Source: Sulfitobacter mediterraneus (GTDB taxonomy: Bacteria > Pseudomonadota > Alphaproteobacteria > Rhodobacterales > Rhodobacteraceae). Taken from it: a stretch of DNA of 64,000 nucleotides. The translations under genes and the position numbers were made by a program. Within the stretch, counting starts at the first letter, position 1. The number at the start of each line of letters is the position of its first letter. The stretch is taken from contig NZ_CP069005.1 of the NCBI RefSeq assembly GCF_016801775.1, forward strand, positions 62,001 to 126,000. Reading direction: 5' to 3'. Of the stretch, positions 8,001 to 15,969 are shown piece by piece. The notes under the pieces were generated by a model. It ran no database searches and was not told the origin of the DNA. It saw only the letters and a list, made by a program, of their open reading frames with translations.

Positions 8001-9270
8001 CTTCTTCCGGGTCTGCACCTCGGATGTGCATGGCGAAAAGCGTTTCACGTCGACTATAGCCAAACGCCTCGACCAGCTGGGGGCCTTGACCAAGGGTCAG
8101 CGCGAGACCGGCTCGCAGGGCATGTTCCGCGAGGAGGACAATCTCGAAAGCCCGATCGCACGGGCGGCGCTGCGTGGGTATTTCGCCGATCTTGCCGCCG
8201 GGCGCGCTGAGGCGATGAGCTACGAGAGCTTCACCGACTGGACAGCCCTGCGGCTGATCGACAAGGACGGGGTGCTCCTTGAGGAGCTTCCCCCGATCCA
8301 GCGGTTTCTCAACCGGGTGCTTGCGCTTCCCATCCACATGCAGAACGCGCTCTTTGCCGAGTTCATGCGCCGGATTGCCGATCAGACGGAACGGGCGCGC
8401 GCGGCGGGCACGCTCGATCTCGGCGTGGAAACCCTACGCGGCGACAAGATAGAACAGGTCTCCACGGAAGATCTCTGGACCTGCCCTAAATCCGGCGCCG
8501 TGACGCGGATCATCGGGCTGGAGGTCACCGACCCGGTCCACGTCCTTGTGGCCGAAGAGGCCATATCGCGCAATCCGGACAAGCTGCCGATGGTCAATCG
8601 CGCCTCCGGTCGCGCGGCGCTCATCTCGGCGCGGCCCATGCAGATGTATGACGAAGACATCGTCACGCTGATGCGCAAGGTTGTGCGGCCAAACGGGTCG
8701 AGCTACCTGGAGGAGGCGCGGTTCACGTCTTCGGCCTGGGAAGACATCGAAAGGCCCGAGTTTGCAAGGCTTTGGGATGCCGAGGCAGCGTCCCTGCCAA
8801 AAACCACCACAACCAAGCTCTACCTGCTGACCGGGCTCTTGTTGCCGATCTGGAAGGATATTCCGACCACCAATGAGCGCATCTACCGGGTCACGCCGGA
8901 CGGGGCGACCGCCATGATCGGGCGCACGCTGAGCGAGGAAGGGGCGGCCGCGCTGCGCGCCCGCTTCCTCGTGTCCAACCCGCAAACACCGCAGGAGATG
9001 TTGACCGCCGCCCTCGGCACCACCGCGCCTGTCGATCTGGGCCGGGGTCTCACCCTGACCCGTCGCCGTGTCGCAGGCGAGATGCGCCTTGAGTTGTGCG
9101 GCGTGGACAGTGGCATGATTGATGGCCTCAAGGCCCTCGGCTGCTTCACCGAGATCATCGCCTTCCAGCTGCGGGTGTTCCTGCCGCATGGGGACGGGAT
9201 CGACACGGGAAGCATTCTGGCCCGGATCGTGGGGCAGGAAGCCAGCATGACGTCAGAACAAGCCGCCTGA
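5008..9270 (+). CDS. Strawberry notch-type helicase with N-terminal methyltransferase domain
   Basis: Predicted 1420-residue protein. Residues about 100-260 are an adenine-specific methyltransferase-like fold: EPSAGTGALAAIAA (SAM motif I) and VVMNPPF near residue 196 (NPPF catalytic motif). Residues about 420-1050 are a superfamily 2 helicase of the strawberry notch kind: GDGTGCGKG near 480 (Walker A), FDEAHAM near 587 (DEAH box) and QGLGRTHRSAQ near 983 (motif VI). The C-terminal third is uncharacterised. Such fusions are common on alphaproteobacterial plasmids and ICEs; their substrate is unknown. Suggested roles are DNA modification or protection against host restriction during transfer, which is inference. 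The ATG at 5008 is seven bases after AAAGGA. Confidence 0.88.
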   Translation: MSKPKLANPALSISDANLTSALAQIGAEVDNRPLRSSALARIMRETFHGGDSGGAWDWRMAYDLMQAATVQMLLRGEGAAGDIAAAKLLASRLLTETRRSEQQIRLQQFSTPLSFAAMVVRAAAVRKGETVLEPSAGTGALAAIAARAGAALLLNEIDPFRQRLLRAVFGGEVTGHDGEHIDDLLQSPVLPDVVVMNPPFASSVDRSRDKHIAAKHLIAAAKRLAPGGRLVAIMPQGFTPERDAAHWSRACGLLTPRLALTMPGQVYRKLGTSIETQLMVFDKVREDGEMIRASVRDLDEALPFVDAVAATRLEIRPGQRAEAIPHARATVPSSAPRKTAAALVAASKPRANAVRPLCFTSFDVPRDNTPVSDIYARYRPQRIEIAGAQEHPTPLVESIAMASVAPSVPSGTASAELRLPARLIEEGHLSEAQLETIIMAHDAHGRDLPGRFTIDDDQTKLTRADDDPKARAYRLGYFLGDGTGCGKGRECAGLILVNWLAGRRKAIWVSKSATLIEDAIRDWTDLGGSPADIQPLSKWKPDQPVPMGDGILFVTYATLRSAGKCGTTRLSQILDWMGEDFEGVLAFDEAHAMQNAAGSEQGRGVKPSQQGLAGLRMQLAAPRARVFYISATGATSVHNLAYAARLGLWGQGPEYPFPSRESFVSAMEAGGVAAMEVVARDLKTLGLYTARALRFDGVEYDVLEHALTPAQIVIYDAYATSFRTIHHNLEAALTATGVNDASGETNASAARASAKSRFESTKQRFFNHLLMGMKAPSIIRAIKDDLAAGKACVIQVVSTGESLLKRRLETMDPEDELVEGALTPRDYVLGYLEQAFPIHAQKLVEIDGNMVAEPLRDETGALVVSREALALRDAAMMELMTLAPIPSALDQILWAFGDDAVAEVTGRSIRPLKADDGHLFIEKRAASSNSSETQAFMDGDKDIIIFSDAGGTGRSYHAAQTAKNQKRRRHYLLEPGWRADAAIQGLGRTHRSAQVSAPFFRVCTSDVHGEKRFTSTIAKRLDQLGALTKGQRETGSQGMFREEDNLESPIARAALRGYFADLAAGRAEAMSYESFTDWTALRLIDKDGVLLEELPPIQRFLNRVLALPIHMQNALFAEFMRRIADQTERARAAGTLDLGVETLRGDKIEQVSTEDLWTCPKSGAVTRIIGLEVTDPVHVLVAEEAISRNPDKLPMVNRASGRAALISARPMQMYDEDIVTLMRKVVRPNGSSYLEEARFTSSAWEDIERPEFARLWDAEAASLPKTTTTKLYLLTGLLLPIWKDIPTTNERIYRVTPDGATAMIGRTLSEEGAAALRARFLVSNPQTPQEMLTAALGTTAPVDLGRGLTLTRRRVAGEMRLELCGVDSGMIDGLKALGCFTEIIAFQLRVFLPHGDGIDTGSILARIVGQEASMTSEQAA

Positions 9271-9275
9271 AAAGT

Positions 9276-9364
9276 CAAAGAGGGCTTTGGGCCGGGCGTC
9301 GCGGATCTGGGTTTCACCGGTCTGCGCTTTCCGGCCGCGCGCTGACCAATGCCACGCCCGGCCC
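9276..9364 (+). promoter_or_regulatory. Structured intergenic leader before the 9392 gene
   Basis: CAAAG/CTTTG forms a small hairpin (9276-9289). GGGCCGGGCGT (9289-9299) is repeated as a perfect 11-bp inverted copy at 9354-9364, enclosing 54 bases. Like the leaders at 10-94 and 4927-5000, it combines an AAAG/CTTT hairpin with a longer-range stem just ahead of a plasmid gene. Confidence 0.45.
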
Positions 9365-9391
9365 CCCAATTACTGACAAGAGGACAGACCC

Positions 9392-9778
9392 ATGACCAAT
9401 CCCCAGATCGATTATGCCGCAATGGCGGCTCAGTGGCGCGCGGAGCGCGAAACCACCTTGAAGGCATCCCGAACGGAGCTGCTCGCGCAACTACGTGCGC
9501 TTGGCATCAGCGGGGTCACTGCCGAATACGAAGGCTATGGCGACTCCGGCAATGTCGAGGATGTGACGGTGCAGCCTGCAGAGGTCCAGCTGCCGGAGGC
9601 GCTTGCCGCAGAGGTTGGCGACTTCGCCTGGTCGCTGGCCTATCACCATCACCCGGGGTTCGAAAACAATGAGGGCGGCTATGGCACGCTGACTTGGGAC
9701 ATTGCAGCAGACAGCATCACGCTCGATCACGCGGACCGCTATGTCGAATGCTCGCACAGCTATGACGAGGGTCTTTGA
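9392..9778 (+). CDS. Conserved hypothetical protein (DUF6878-like)
   Basis: Predicted 128-residue acidic soluble protein. Two conserved-looking blocks are visible: HHHPGFENNEGGYGTLTWD near residue 90 and SITLDHADRYVECSHSYDEG at the end. I associate these with the uncharacterised DUF6878 family found with ParB and DUF736 genes on mobile elements (from memory). The start follows AGAGGACAG. The next gene starts two bases after its stop, so they are co-transcribed. Function unknown. Confidence 0.7.
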   Translation: MTNPQIDYAAMAAQWRAERETTLKASRTELLAQLRALGISGVTAEYEGYGDSGNVEDVTVQPAEVQLPEALAAEVGDFAWSLAYHHHPGFENNEGGYGTLTWDIAADSITLDHADRYVECSHSYDEGL

Positions 9779-9779
9779 G

Positions 9780-10241
9780 ATGGCCCATCCGCTTCATCAT
9801 GCCGAAAGCTCCGCCCGGAAATTCGGCGGGGTGCCGTCTGACTATCAGTCCATACATGACTGGTTCGACGCCTCGAAAGAGCACCTCGCGCTCTTTACGC
9901 ACCGAGCCATGCGTCACCATGCCCAAGGCCTATTTGAGGCCGAACGTGTCTTCGGCGTGTCCCTGACCAATAGCGCAGGTCGGGACATTCCCGTGCGCTG
10001 GATCGGCGAGCAGCATATCCGTGAAGACTGCCAGGGCCGCATTCCGAGCATGGCGGACTGGCTGCGACGGATCCAGCCCGAGCCATGGATGGCCAATGGT
10101 CATATCGACCGCCAAGTCGGCGATGATCCCTGCGGCGACCCAAGGGTCGCTTGGGCCTCCGAGGTCGCCGCCGGACGAACCGTTCTTGGCCTGAAAGATT
10201 GGATGGCGGCGCGCGCGATGCAAGCCACGCAAAGCGCCTGA
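9780..10241 (+). CDS. Conserved hypothetical protein (DUF6915-like)
   Basis: Predicted 153-residue protein beginning MAHPLHHAESSARKFGGVPS, rich in His. HDWFDASKEHLALFTHRAMRHHAQG and IPVRWIGEQHIREDCQG are the recognisable blocks, which I link to DUF6915 from memory. The ATG at 9780 is just after the stop of the upstream gene, whose last codons (GACGAGG) could supply the ribosome-binding site. No catalytic assignment is possible, although clustered His and Cys could bind metal. Confidence 0.65.
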   Translation: MAHPLHHAESSARKFGGVPSDYQSIHDWFDASKEHLALFTHRAMRHHAQGLFEAERVFGVSLTNSAGRDIPVRWIGEQHIREDCQGRIPSMADWLRRIQPEPWMANGHIDRQVGDDPCGDPRVAWASEVAAGRTVLGLKDWMAARAMQATQSA

Positions 10242-10276
10242 CAGGTCTCGGTCGTTTGCCAAACGAATGCCGCACG

Positions 10277-10302
10277 GAAGCCCGGTTGGACGATCGGGCT
10301 TC
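10277..10302 (+). terminator. Probable intrinsic terminator after the 9780 gene
   Basis: GAAGCCCG (10277-10284) pairs perfectly with CGGGCTTC (10295-10302), followed by TTGCGTCGTTT. The T tract is weak. It lies 35 bases after the stop at 10241 and 40 bases before the next start. Confidence 0.5.
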
Positions 10303-10341
10303 TTGCGTCGTTTCCCCACCATTCTTCTTGAGGAGGATCGC

Positions 10342-10644
10342 ATGACACTCGATGAAATCAAAGCCGCGGTTGATGCCGGGCAGACCGTGCATTGGGCCAA
10401 TACCGGCTACGTTGTCCACAAGGACAGGCTCGGTCAGTACCTCATCACCTATGTGCCGAACGGAAGCTGCATCGGTCTGACCGACCGGAGCGGGCACCGG
10501 TTGAACGGAAAAGAAACGGAGTTCTTCGTCGCGCAATCGAAGGACGCCGCAGAAAATCCGGGCAACCAATCAAGACCAGACGGGCAGGGGAGGGGCGTAG
10601 CACCCAGAGGCGCGGGGGCATTCCCACTCGGACAGCAGCTCTGA
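10342..10644 (+). CDS. Small conserved hypothetical protein
   Basis: Predicted 100-residue protein. Residues 1-65 (MTLDEIKAAVDAGQTVHWAN, then GYVVHKDRLGQYLI and GSCIGLTDRSGHRLNG) look like a compact beta-rich domain, and small plasmid proteins beginning this way are common in alphaproteobacteria. The tail after residue 70 is low-complexity and Gly/Arg-rich, and may be read-through of a shorter ancestral gene. The start follows GAGGAGGATC. Function unknown. Confidence 0.6.
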   Translation: MTLDEIKAAVDAGQTVHWANTGYVVHKDRLGQYLITYVPNGSCIGLTDRSGHRLNGKETEFFVAQSKDAAENPGNQSRPDGQGRGVAPRGAGAFPLGQQL

Positions 10645-10664
10645 CCCGTGGGCGGGGCTGAAAG

Positions 10665-10678
10665 GAAAGCAGGCTTTC
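10665..10678 (+). promoter_or_regulatory. Short AAAG/CTTT leader hairpin before the DUF736 gene
   Basis: GAAAG (10665-10669), loop CAGG, CTTTC (10674-10678), preceded by TGACCCG at 10642-10648. The layout (TGACCC, then an AAAG...CTTT hairpin roughly 90 bases before the start codon) matches the leaders of the parB-like gene and the helicase gene. Confidence 0.35.
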
Positions 10679-10768
10679 TGATTTGTGATCCCTCAAGGGG
10701 TCGAGAAAGCAATCCCGGATGCGTTGGCAAAAACGTCAGGCACCGGCCAATCCAAAAGGAACCATCCC

Positions 10769-11497
10769 ATGTTCGCAGGAACCCTCACCCGCAATGTCGA
10801 GACCGCAGCCGCCGAGTACACCGGCATGATCCACTCGACGCGCTTTGACATCGCCATCCAGTTGGAGGCGCGGGCCAAGATGTCCGAACGCAGCCCGGAT
10901 TTTGACGTAACGGCAGTCAACAAATCAGGCCGCAAAGTGCGCATCGGCACGGCCTGGAACGAGACCGGCAATACCAGCGGCAACCCCTACATCTCGATGC
11001 AGATCGATGTCGGCCGCGGCCCGTTCCGGGTCAACGCGGTGCAGACGAAAGAGGCGCGCGCGGCCCAGAGCGGCGCATTCGAGATCATCCCGCTGGTCTC
11101 GAACGGCCTGATGAAATCCGGCTCGATCTCGGGCGAGCTCACCGCCATGGACGCCGACAACGCCTTCGCCGGCTACATCGCCAACATGATGTTCGATCTG
11201 GAGTTCATCCTGATCGAGAACAGCTACAAAACCGAGGAGACCCACCCCGATTACCGGATCGAGGTCAGCTCGCCCCGGGGCACACCGATCCGCGTCGGCT
11301 CGGCGTGGATGGCCAAAAGCAGCCGCACGGGCAATGACTACCTGTCACTGCTGATCAACACGCCCGATGGCGACCTGCGCGTCAACGCCGTGCAGAACGA
11401 AGAACAGCGCGGCGGGCAGACCTTCTCGATCATCCCGTTCATCGACAGCGGTGAGCAGCCGCAGGACGCGGGCGCGGGGCTCTCCTTGGTCGCCTAA
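10769..11497 (+). CDS. Tandem DUF736 protein
   Basis: Predicted 242-residue protein with two copies of the DUF736 fold. Copy 1 spans about residues 40-110 (DFDVTAVNKSGRKVRIGTAW ... NPYISMQIDVG ... FRVNAVQ). Copy 2 spans about residues 150-230 (DYRIEVSSPRGTPIRVGSAW ... NDYLSLLINTPDG ... LRVNAVQ). DUF736 proteins are a hallmark of alphaproteobacterial conjugative elements; most have a single copy, so the duplication is worth noting. The ATG at 10769 follows AAAAGGAACC. A strong terminator follows the gene. The molecular role is unknown. Confidence 0.85.
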   Translation: MFAGTLTRNVETAAAEYTGMIHSTRFDIAIQLEARAKMSERSPDFDVTAVNKSGRKVRIGTAWNETGNTSGNPYISMQIDVGRGPFRVNAVQTKEARAAQSGAFEIIPLVSNGLMKSGSISGELTAMDADNAFAGYIANMMFDLEFILIENSYKTEETHPDYRIEVSSPRGTPIRVGSAWMAKSSRTGNDYLSLLINTPDGDLRVNAVQNEEQRGGQTFSIIPFIDSGEQPQDAGAGLSLVA

Positions 11498-11528
11498 TCG
11501 ACGCGCGAGGGGGAGACGACCTGAACCC

Positions 11529-11562
11529 AAAGGGGAACCGTGGGACCACGGTTCCCCTTTTT
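11529..11562 (+). terminator. Strong intrinsic terminator
   Basis: AAAGGGGAACCGTGG (11529-11543) and CCACGGTTCCCCTTT (11546-11560) are perfectly complementary, and the T run continues to 11562. This is the clearest terminator in the window and ends the first block of accessory genes. Confidence 0.9.
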
Positions 11563-11611
11563 CCATGTCCGTTTGCGTGAAGGACGTCACCCGCTTGCGA
11601 TCTGGTGTAAA

Positions 11612-11637
11612 TGCGATACAATAATATATTATCGCAA
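11612..11637 (+). promoter_or_regulatory. AT-rich operator motif, copy A
   Basis: TGCGATA (11612-11618) and TATCGCA (11630-11636) form a 7-bp inverted repeat around an AT-rich centre. The 18-mer AATAATATATTATCGCAA (11620-11637) matches the motif upstream of the VirB operon (54406-54423, minus strand) at 16 of 18 positions and the mobC motif (32243-32260) at 13 of 18. It ends 16 bases before the start codon at 11654. Confidence 0.65.
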
Positions 11638-11653
11638 TATCGAGGGCGGGCGC

Positions 11654-12190
11654 ATGGCGGCTAGATCAGGGATCGTTCCATGGTTCGAGAGCTTTAATGT
11701 TGAGGCAGAGGTTGAAGATCTCCTCGCCCATATCGAGCGCTGCACCGGATTCGCGCTGCCTGACCGCAAGCGTGATGTCATCATGACCCATGCAAGGGCA
11801 AAGCTCGACAGGACAATGCAGGCATATCTGGAGGCCAAGACAGCGGGAAAGCCGGTGTCCACATCGCGCCGCGCCTATCTGACCGACCTGCAGGACACGA
11901 TCTTCATGGCGATCCCGGAAGAGAACCTCGCGCTTATGCCGTTGCGCGAGCAGGCCCTGAACGACCCTTCATTTTACGCGGACGCCATGCACCGCGCCGC
12001 TGCGATCAGCGAGGATGATCTTTTCATGGCGCTGTCCTCTTCGCTGAAAGACATGACAGTCCAAGACGCCCGGGCCTTCGTCTCGAAGCTTTGGCACGGC
12101 ACGATTGACGACAATGCCCGCAAATATGCCGAAGCCCTGAAGCGCCCCGAGCGTGCACCGCAGCCCTTTCGCCCGGGGAACACCGTGTAA
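11654..12190 (+). CDS. Hypothetical protein under the shared AT-rich operator
   Basis: Predicted 178-residue, mostly helical soluble protein (starts MAARSGIVPWFESFN; no signal peptide or membrane helix). I recognise no domain. The ATG at 11654 follows GAGGGCGGGC. Its promoter carries the same AT-rich motif as mobC and the VirB operon, so it may be expressed with conjugation genes and could be a regulator or transfer accessory. That link is inference from the shared motif only. Confidence 0.65.
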   Translation: MAARSGIVPWFESFNVEAEVEDLLAHIERCTGFALPDRKRDVIMTHARAKLDRTMQAYLEAKTAGKPVSTSRRAYLTDLQDTIFMAIPEENLALMPLREQALNDPSFYADAMHRAAAISEDDLFMALSSSLKDMTVQDARAFVSKLWHGTIDDNARKYAEALKRPERAPQPFRPGNTV

Positions 12191-12320
12191 GATCTAAGCG
12201 ATTCTCTTGGCTTGAGCCGTACCGAGGTTGGCCACCTCAAACACCCCTTCCCAAAGGTGGCGCCCTGTGCAGCGCGCGAAAGCCGTTGAAGGCGCTGTGA
12301 GGACGTCTACTGTCGCCAAC

Positions 12321-12920
12321 ATGATGAACCGGGATCACATGCGCGCCTTCTTTCGGCGCGCCGCGGCGCTTGCCGCCTTTGTCGCGCTGCTCTGGGCGGT
12401 CCAGGTCGTCAATTGGATCGTCGGCTACGGTTTGAACCCAGCCTTCGGCCTGATCCCCAGGCAGCCCGGTGGTTTGGATGGCGTCATCGCAATGCCGCTG
12501 CTGCACGGAAGCTTCGCGCATCTTATGGCCAATACGCCGCCGATCCTGGTGATGGGTGGGCTGCTGATGGCCACGACCACGAGGGCCTTGCTGCCTGTGA
12601 ACGCCGTGGTGATCGGCCTCGGCGGTGGTCTCGTCTGGCTGTTCGGAAGCTCCGCCATCCATATCGGTGCGTCAGGGCTCGTCTTCGGCTGGTTCGGCTT
12701 CCTCGTCGCGCGCGGCTTCGTGGATCGCTCATTGACCACGCTGGGCGCGGCACTGGTAGTCGGTGTCCTCTATGGCTCCATTATCTGGGGCGTTCTTCCG
12801 GGCCAACCTGGCGTTTCGTGGGAGGCTCATCTCTTCGGCGCTATCGCGGGCGCGGTCGCTGCAGTCCTTGTCCGGACGCATGTCCATGCGCCGCGCCTCG
12901 GTGACGTCGATCTGGAATGA
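12321..12920 (+). CDS. Rhomboid-family intramembrane serine protease
   Basis: Predicted 199-residue membrane protein with about six transmembrane helices. Rhomboid signatures are [13 protein letters not shown] (about residues 55-70), the GASGLVFGW motif with the catalytic Ser near residue 118, and the catalytic His in [13 protein letters not shown] near residue 169, giving a Ser-His dyad in the expected order. Start at the first of two adjacent ATGs (12321). It cleaves membrane proteins within the bilayer; the substrate is unknown. It stands alone between plasmid genes and the transport operon. Confidence 0.88.
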   Translation: MMNRDHMRAFFRRAAALAAFVALLWAVQVVNWIVGYGLNPAFGLIPRQPGGLDGVIAMPLLHGSFAHLMANTPPILVMGGLLMATTTRALLPVNAVVIGLGGGLVWLFGSSAIHIGASGLVFGWFGFLVARGFVDRSLTTLGAALVVGVLYGSIIWGVLPGQPGVSWEAHLFGAIAGAVAAVLVRTHVHAPRLGDVDLE

Positions 12921-13303
12921 AACAGTACAATCGGCCCAAAGCCGACCTTTAATACCGGATCAACATGCTGCGGTGCGGCCCGTCGAAGCGGACCTTCGTG
13001 TTTGGCGGAGGATGTCTGGACGTCCAGATGACTGCTTCGCGGACATTGCGGACCTGCTCGTTAGCAGCGAATGCACGTGCAGAAAGTCCAAATCGAAGTT
13101 CGCATCTGCAGCACCGAGAGTTCGGCAGCATCGCAGATTTCCCCATTCCGGTAATTCAGAAACAATGCGAAACATCAGCCACAAGCGCGATTGCCGCGCG
13201 AGCGGCTTCGTCCTTGAGCCTGATCCGGTCTCTGATCAAGGCAAGGGAGTGTTGCGCTGAGCGTGGCGGTCGTTCAGAAATCTGAAAATGCTGATCAATA
13301 GCA
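12921..13303. other. Gene-poor spacer
   Basis: About 380 bases between the rhomboid gene and the convergent acyltransferase gene. Open frames here on both strands are short and lack ribosome-binding sites and recognisable motifs. I see no terminator or RNA gene. Confidence 0.4.
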
Positions 13304-14032
13304 TCACTGTTGGATCAGAAGATATGCGCAAGTGTCCACGTCAAACCCGACAATCCGATATCCCGCCTTAAAAGCTGTGGTCAACTCTTCGCGCACGCGC
13401 AGGCGTTCGGATATGGCTTTGTCCATGTCATGTGACAGCAAGCCTGCGAAATCAGCGGGGATTGTGATCTTCAGACTGCCTTCGGGCACATGAGGCTGCG
13501 CCACCGAAGGGTCAAGCCGCTGCACGACTTCAGGTGCGTTCAGATGCCATTCAGCAACGAGGCGGTCGGAGGGGACACCGGCATTGATGCCCTCCATCTC
13601 GCCATAATAATCTTCGTGGTAGATTCCCGCGGTCGCGCCAAGCCTTGCTATGTTGAGGCTTGCGTTGATGCGGCGCAGTGGATCATAGGTCCAGCGCACC
13701 ACGTTTATGCCGCGCTGAAGGCACCAGTCGCGCTGATACCATTTCAGCTTTGCCCCCAACCCCATGCCTCGGCTGTCGGGATGCACGGCCAGCCTGTGCG
13801 AGTGTTGTGCGTCGGGTTGGCTTGTTGGGAAGCCAAACAGAAAACCCAGCATGCGCCCGTCTTTGAATGCGCCTGCAACAAGCCCCCCTTCATGCTGGAT
13901 CGCCAGCATGATGTCTGAATTGTCGGACGGGTCATCCTCGCCCCAAACCTCTTTCTGAAAGCGCTCGGACCGTTTGAGTTCTGTGACCGAGTTCAGCTCG
14001 CGTATTGTGATGCCTGACTGTTCCACCTTCAT
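13304..14032 (-). CDS. GNAT-family acyltransferase (COG3375-like)
   Basis: Predicted 242-residue acyltransferase. The GNAT core is visible in HRLAVHPDSRGMGLGAKLKW (about residues 80-100; RGMGLG is the acyl-CoA-binding motif A). RWTYDPLRRINASLNIARLGA and YHEDYYG are typical of the predicted-acetyltransferase group that occurs beside enolase-superfamily racemases. It overlaps the upstream racemase gene by four bases (ATGA) and is the last gene of the ABC-transporter operon. Inferred role: N-acylation (succinylation or acetylation) of an amino acid that the racemase then epimerises. Confidence 0.8.
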   Translation of the reverse strand: MKVEQSGITIRELNSVTELKRSERFQKEVWGEDDPSDNSDIMLAIQHEGGLVAGAFKDGRMLGFLFGFPTSQPDAQHSHRLAVHPDSRGMGLGAKLKWYQRDWCLQRGINVVRWTYDPLRRINASLNIARLGATAGIYHEDYYGEMEGINAGVPSDRLVAEWHLNAPEVVQRLDPSVAQPHVPEGSLKITIPADFAGLLSHDMDKAISERLRVREELTTAFKAGYRIVGFDVDTCAYLLIQQ

Positions 14033-15183
14033 GCGCCGATCTCCTCGACATGATCGGAGACGGTTTTCAGAAACCCTTGGTCGAGCGTGACGCCGATGCC
14101 GGGGCCGTTCGTGGGCACGGGCATTTCGCCGTTCGTGGCTTCGAGCGGTTCATTGATGATGTCGCGCTTGAAGTAGCGGCTGGCGCTGGAGGTGTCGCCG
14201 GGTTTGGTGAAGTTCGCGAGCGTCGCCAGATGGATGTTGTGCGCCCGCCCGATGCCGCTTTCCAGCATCCCGCCGCACCAGACCGGCGCATCAAAGGCGG
14301 CACAGGTGTCATGGATGGCACGGGCCGAGGCAAACCCGCCCACGCGTCCGACCTTGATGTTGATGACCCGCGCCGCACCGAGTTCGAGCGCGATGCGGGC
14401 GTCCTTGGCGCTGCGGATGCTCTCGTCAAGGCAGATCGCGGTCTTCAGCGCCGCCTGCACCTTCGCGTGGTCGTGGATGTCGTCATAGGCCAGCGGCTGC
14501 TCGATATAGTCGAGGCGGAAGTCGTCGAGCGCCTGCAACACCGGCAAGTCGGCCATCCCGTAGTCGGTATTGGCGTCCACGGTCAGCTTGATGTCGGGGT
14601 GGCGCGCCCGCACCGCTTCGACGATCTTGACGTCATGGCCCTGCGCGATCTTGAGCTTGGTGCGCTTGTAGCCATTCGCGACCGCCTCATCGACGCGTTC
14701 CAGCGTCTTCTCGACCGGCGCGATGCCAAGGCTGACGCCCACATCGACGCTGTCGCCGACGCCGCCAAGCGCGGCCTTCAGCGGGATGTTCAGGCTTTTG
14801 GCCCAGAGATCCCAGAATGCCATCTCGACCACCGCCTTGGCCATTCGGTTGCCGCGCCACGGGGCGAGGATCGGCTGAAGCTCATAAGGCGAGGCAAAGC
14901 GTTTGCCGACGATCTGCGGCAGCAGCACGTCGCGCAGGAAGGCCATCGCGCCGGGGATGGTTTCCTCAAGATAGTCCGGGGCCGGGTCCATCACCGCTTC
15001 GCCGATGCCCTCCAGCCCTTCGCCCTTCAGCACCAAAAGCGGAAAGGTCTTGGCCGTCATCGTGCCAGTCGAGATCACGAAGGGCGTCAGAAGTGGCAGG
15101 CTGACGATGCGAAGCTCGGCGGATTCGATCAGGATGCCTTGGTGCATCGCCCCGGCGGGCGGCGTTTCGGGTTTTTCCAGCAT
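14029..15183 (-). CDS. N-acylamino-acid racemase / o-succinylbenzoate synthase-type enolase-superfamily enzyme
   Basis: Predicted 384-residue muconate-lactonising-type enzyme. The KxK catalytic lysines are in YKRTKLKIAQ; metal ligands are in TVDANTDY, IEQPL and CLDESI; the second catalytic Lys is in INIKVGRVGG. The order and spacing fit the MenC/NSAR subgroup. No menaquinone genes are nearby, whereas an amino-acid importer and a GNAT enzyme share the operon, so N-acylamino-acid racemisation is more likely than o-succinylbenzoate synthesis. The frame may begin a little internally (MHQGILIESAELRI). Confidence 0.82.
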   Translation of the reverse strand: MLEKPETPPAGAMHQGILIESAELRIVSLPLLTPFVISTGTMTAKTFPLLVLKGEGLEGIGEAVMDPAPDYLEETIPGAMAFLRDVLLPQIVGKRFASPYELQPILAPWRGNRMAKAVVEMAFWDLWAKSLNIPLKAALGGVGDSVDVGVSLGIAPVEKTLERVDEAVANGYKRTKLKIAQGHDVKIVEAVRARHPDIKLTVDANTDYGMADLPVLQALDDFRLDYIEQPLAYDDIHDHAKVQAALKTAICLDESIRSAKDARIALELGAARVINIKVGRVGGFASARAIHDTCAAFDAPVWCGGMLESGIGRAHNIHLATLANFTKPGDTSSASRYFKRDIINEPLEATNGEMPVPTNGPGIGVTLDQGFLKTVSDHVEEIGA

Positions 15184-15210
15184 TTCGACAACTTCCTAGA
15201 TTTTGGTGGA

Positions 15211-15969
15211 TCACATGACCTTGGCGATGAACCGCTCGAACACCTCGGTCCTGGGGTTGGTGAACATCTCTTCGGGCGGGCCCTGTTCGGCGATGCGGCC
15301 TTCGTGCAGGAAGACGACTTCGGAGGAGACCTCGCGGGCAAAACCCATCTCGTGTGTCACGACGATCATCGTCCGACCTTCGGCGGCAAGATCCTGCATC
15401 ACCTTCAGAACCTCGCCCACCAGTTCCGGGTCAAGCGCCGATGTTGGCTCGTCAAACAGGATTGCGTCGGGCTCCATCGCCAGTGCCCGGGCGATGGCCA
15501 CACGCTGCTGCTGGCCGCCGGAAAGCTGCGATGGATACATGCCCATGCGCTCTTCCAGCCCGACACGCTTCAAAAGCGCCTCGGCCTTGTCGCGGGCTTC
15601 TGCCTTCGGTTGACGTTTGACCTGGACAGGGCCCTCCATCACGTTTTCCAGCACGGTGCGGTGGGTCCAGAGGTTGAACTGCTGGAAGACCATGCCAAGC
15701 CGGGCGCGGATTTCCTCGATATGGCGCACGTTCTGGGGCTTGCCATTCCGCACCAGGATTTCGTTGCCATGGACGGTCACCTTGCCCGATGTCGGTGTTT
15801 CAAGGAAGTTGAGACAGCGCAGGAAGGTCGACTTGCCGGACCCCGACGAGCCCAGGATCGAGATCACGTCGTGTTTCCGCGCTTCAAGCGAGATGCCCTT
15901 CAGGACTTCGACACTGCCGAACGACTTGTGGATGCCTTCGGCCTTCAAGATGATTTCCGTCTGGCTCAT
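15211..15969 (-). CDS. Polar amino-acid ABC transporter ATP-binding protein
   Basis: Predicted 252-residue ATPase of the HisP/GlnQ type. Walker [10 protein letters not shown] (about residue 40), Q-loop in MVFQQFNLW, signature [15 protein letters not shown], Walker [15 protein letters not shown] and the switch His in VVTHEM are all intact. The length is normal for the family. It overlaps the start of the preceding permease gene's stop by four bases. It energises uptake with the two permeases and the binding protein upstream. Confidence 0.94.
   Translation of the reverse strand: MSQTEIILKAEGIHKSFGSVEVLKGISLEARKHDVISILGSSGSGKSTFLRCLNFLETPTSGKVTVHGNEILVRNGKPQNVRHIEEIRARLGMVFQQFNLWTHRTVLENVMEGPVQVKRQPKAEARDKAEALLKRVGLEERMGMYPSQLSGGQQQRVAIARALAMEPDAILFDEPTSALDPELVGEVLKVMQDLAAEGRTMIVVTHEMGFAREVSSEVVFLHEGRIAEQGPPEEMFTNPRTEVFERFIAKVM

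Noticed and set aside
14029..15183. Assignment of the racemase gene as menC of menaquinone synthesis
   Set aside because: No other menaquinone genes are nearby, and the operon contains an amino-acid importer and an acyltransferase.
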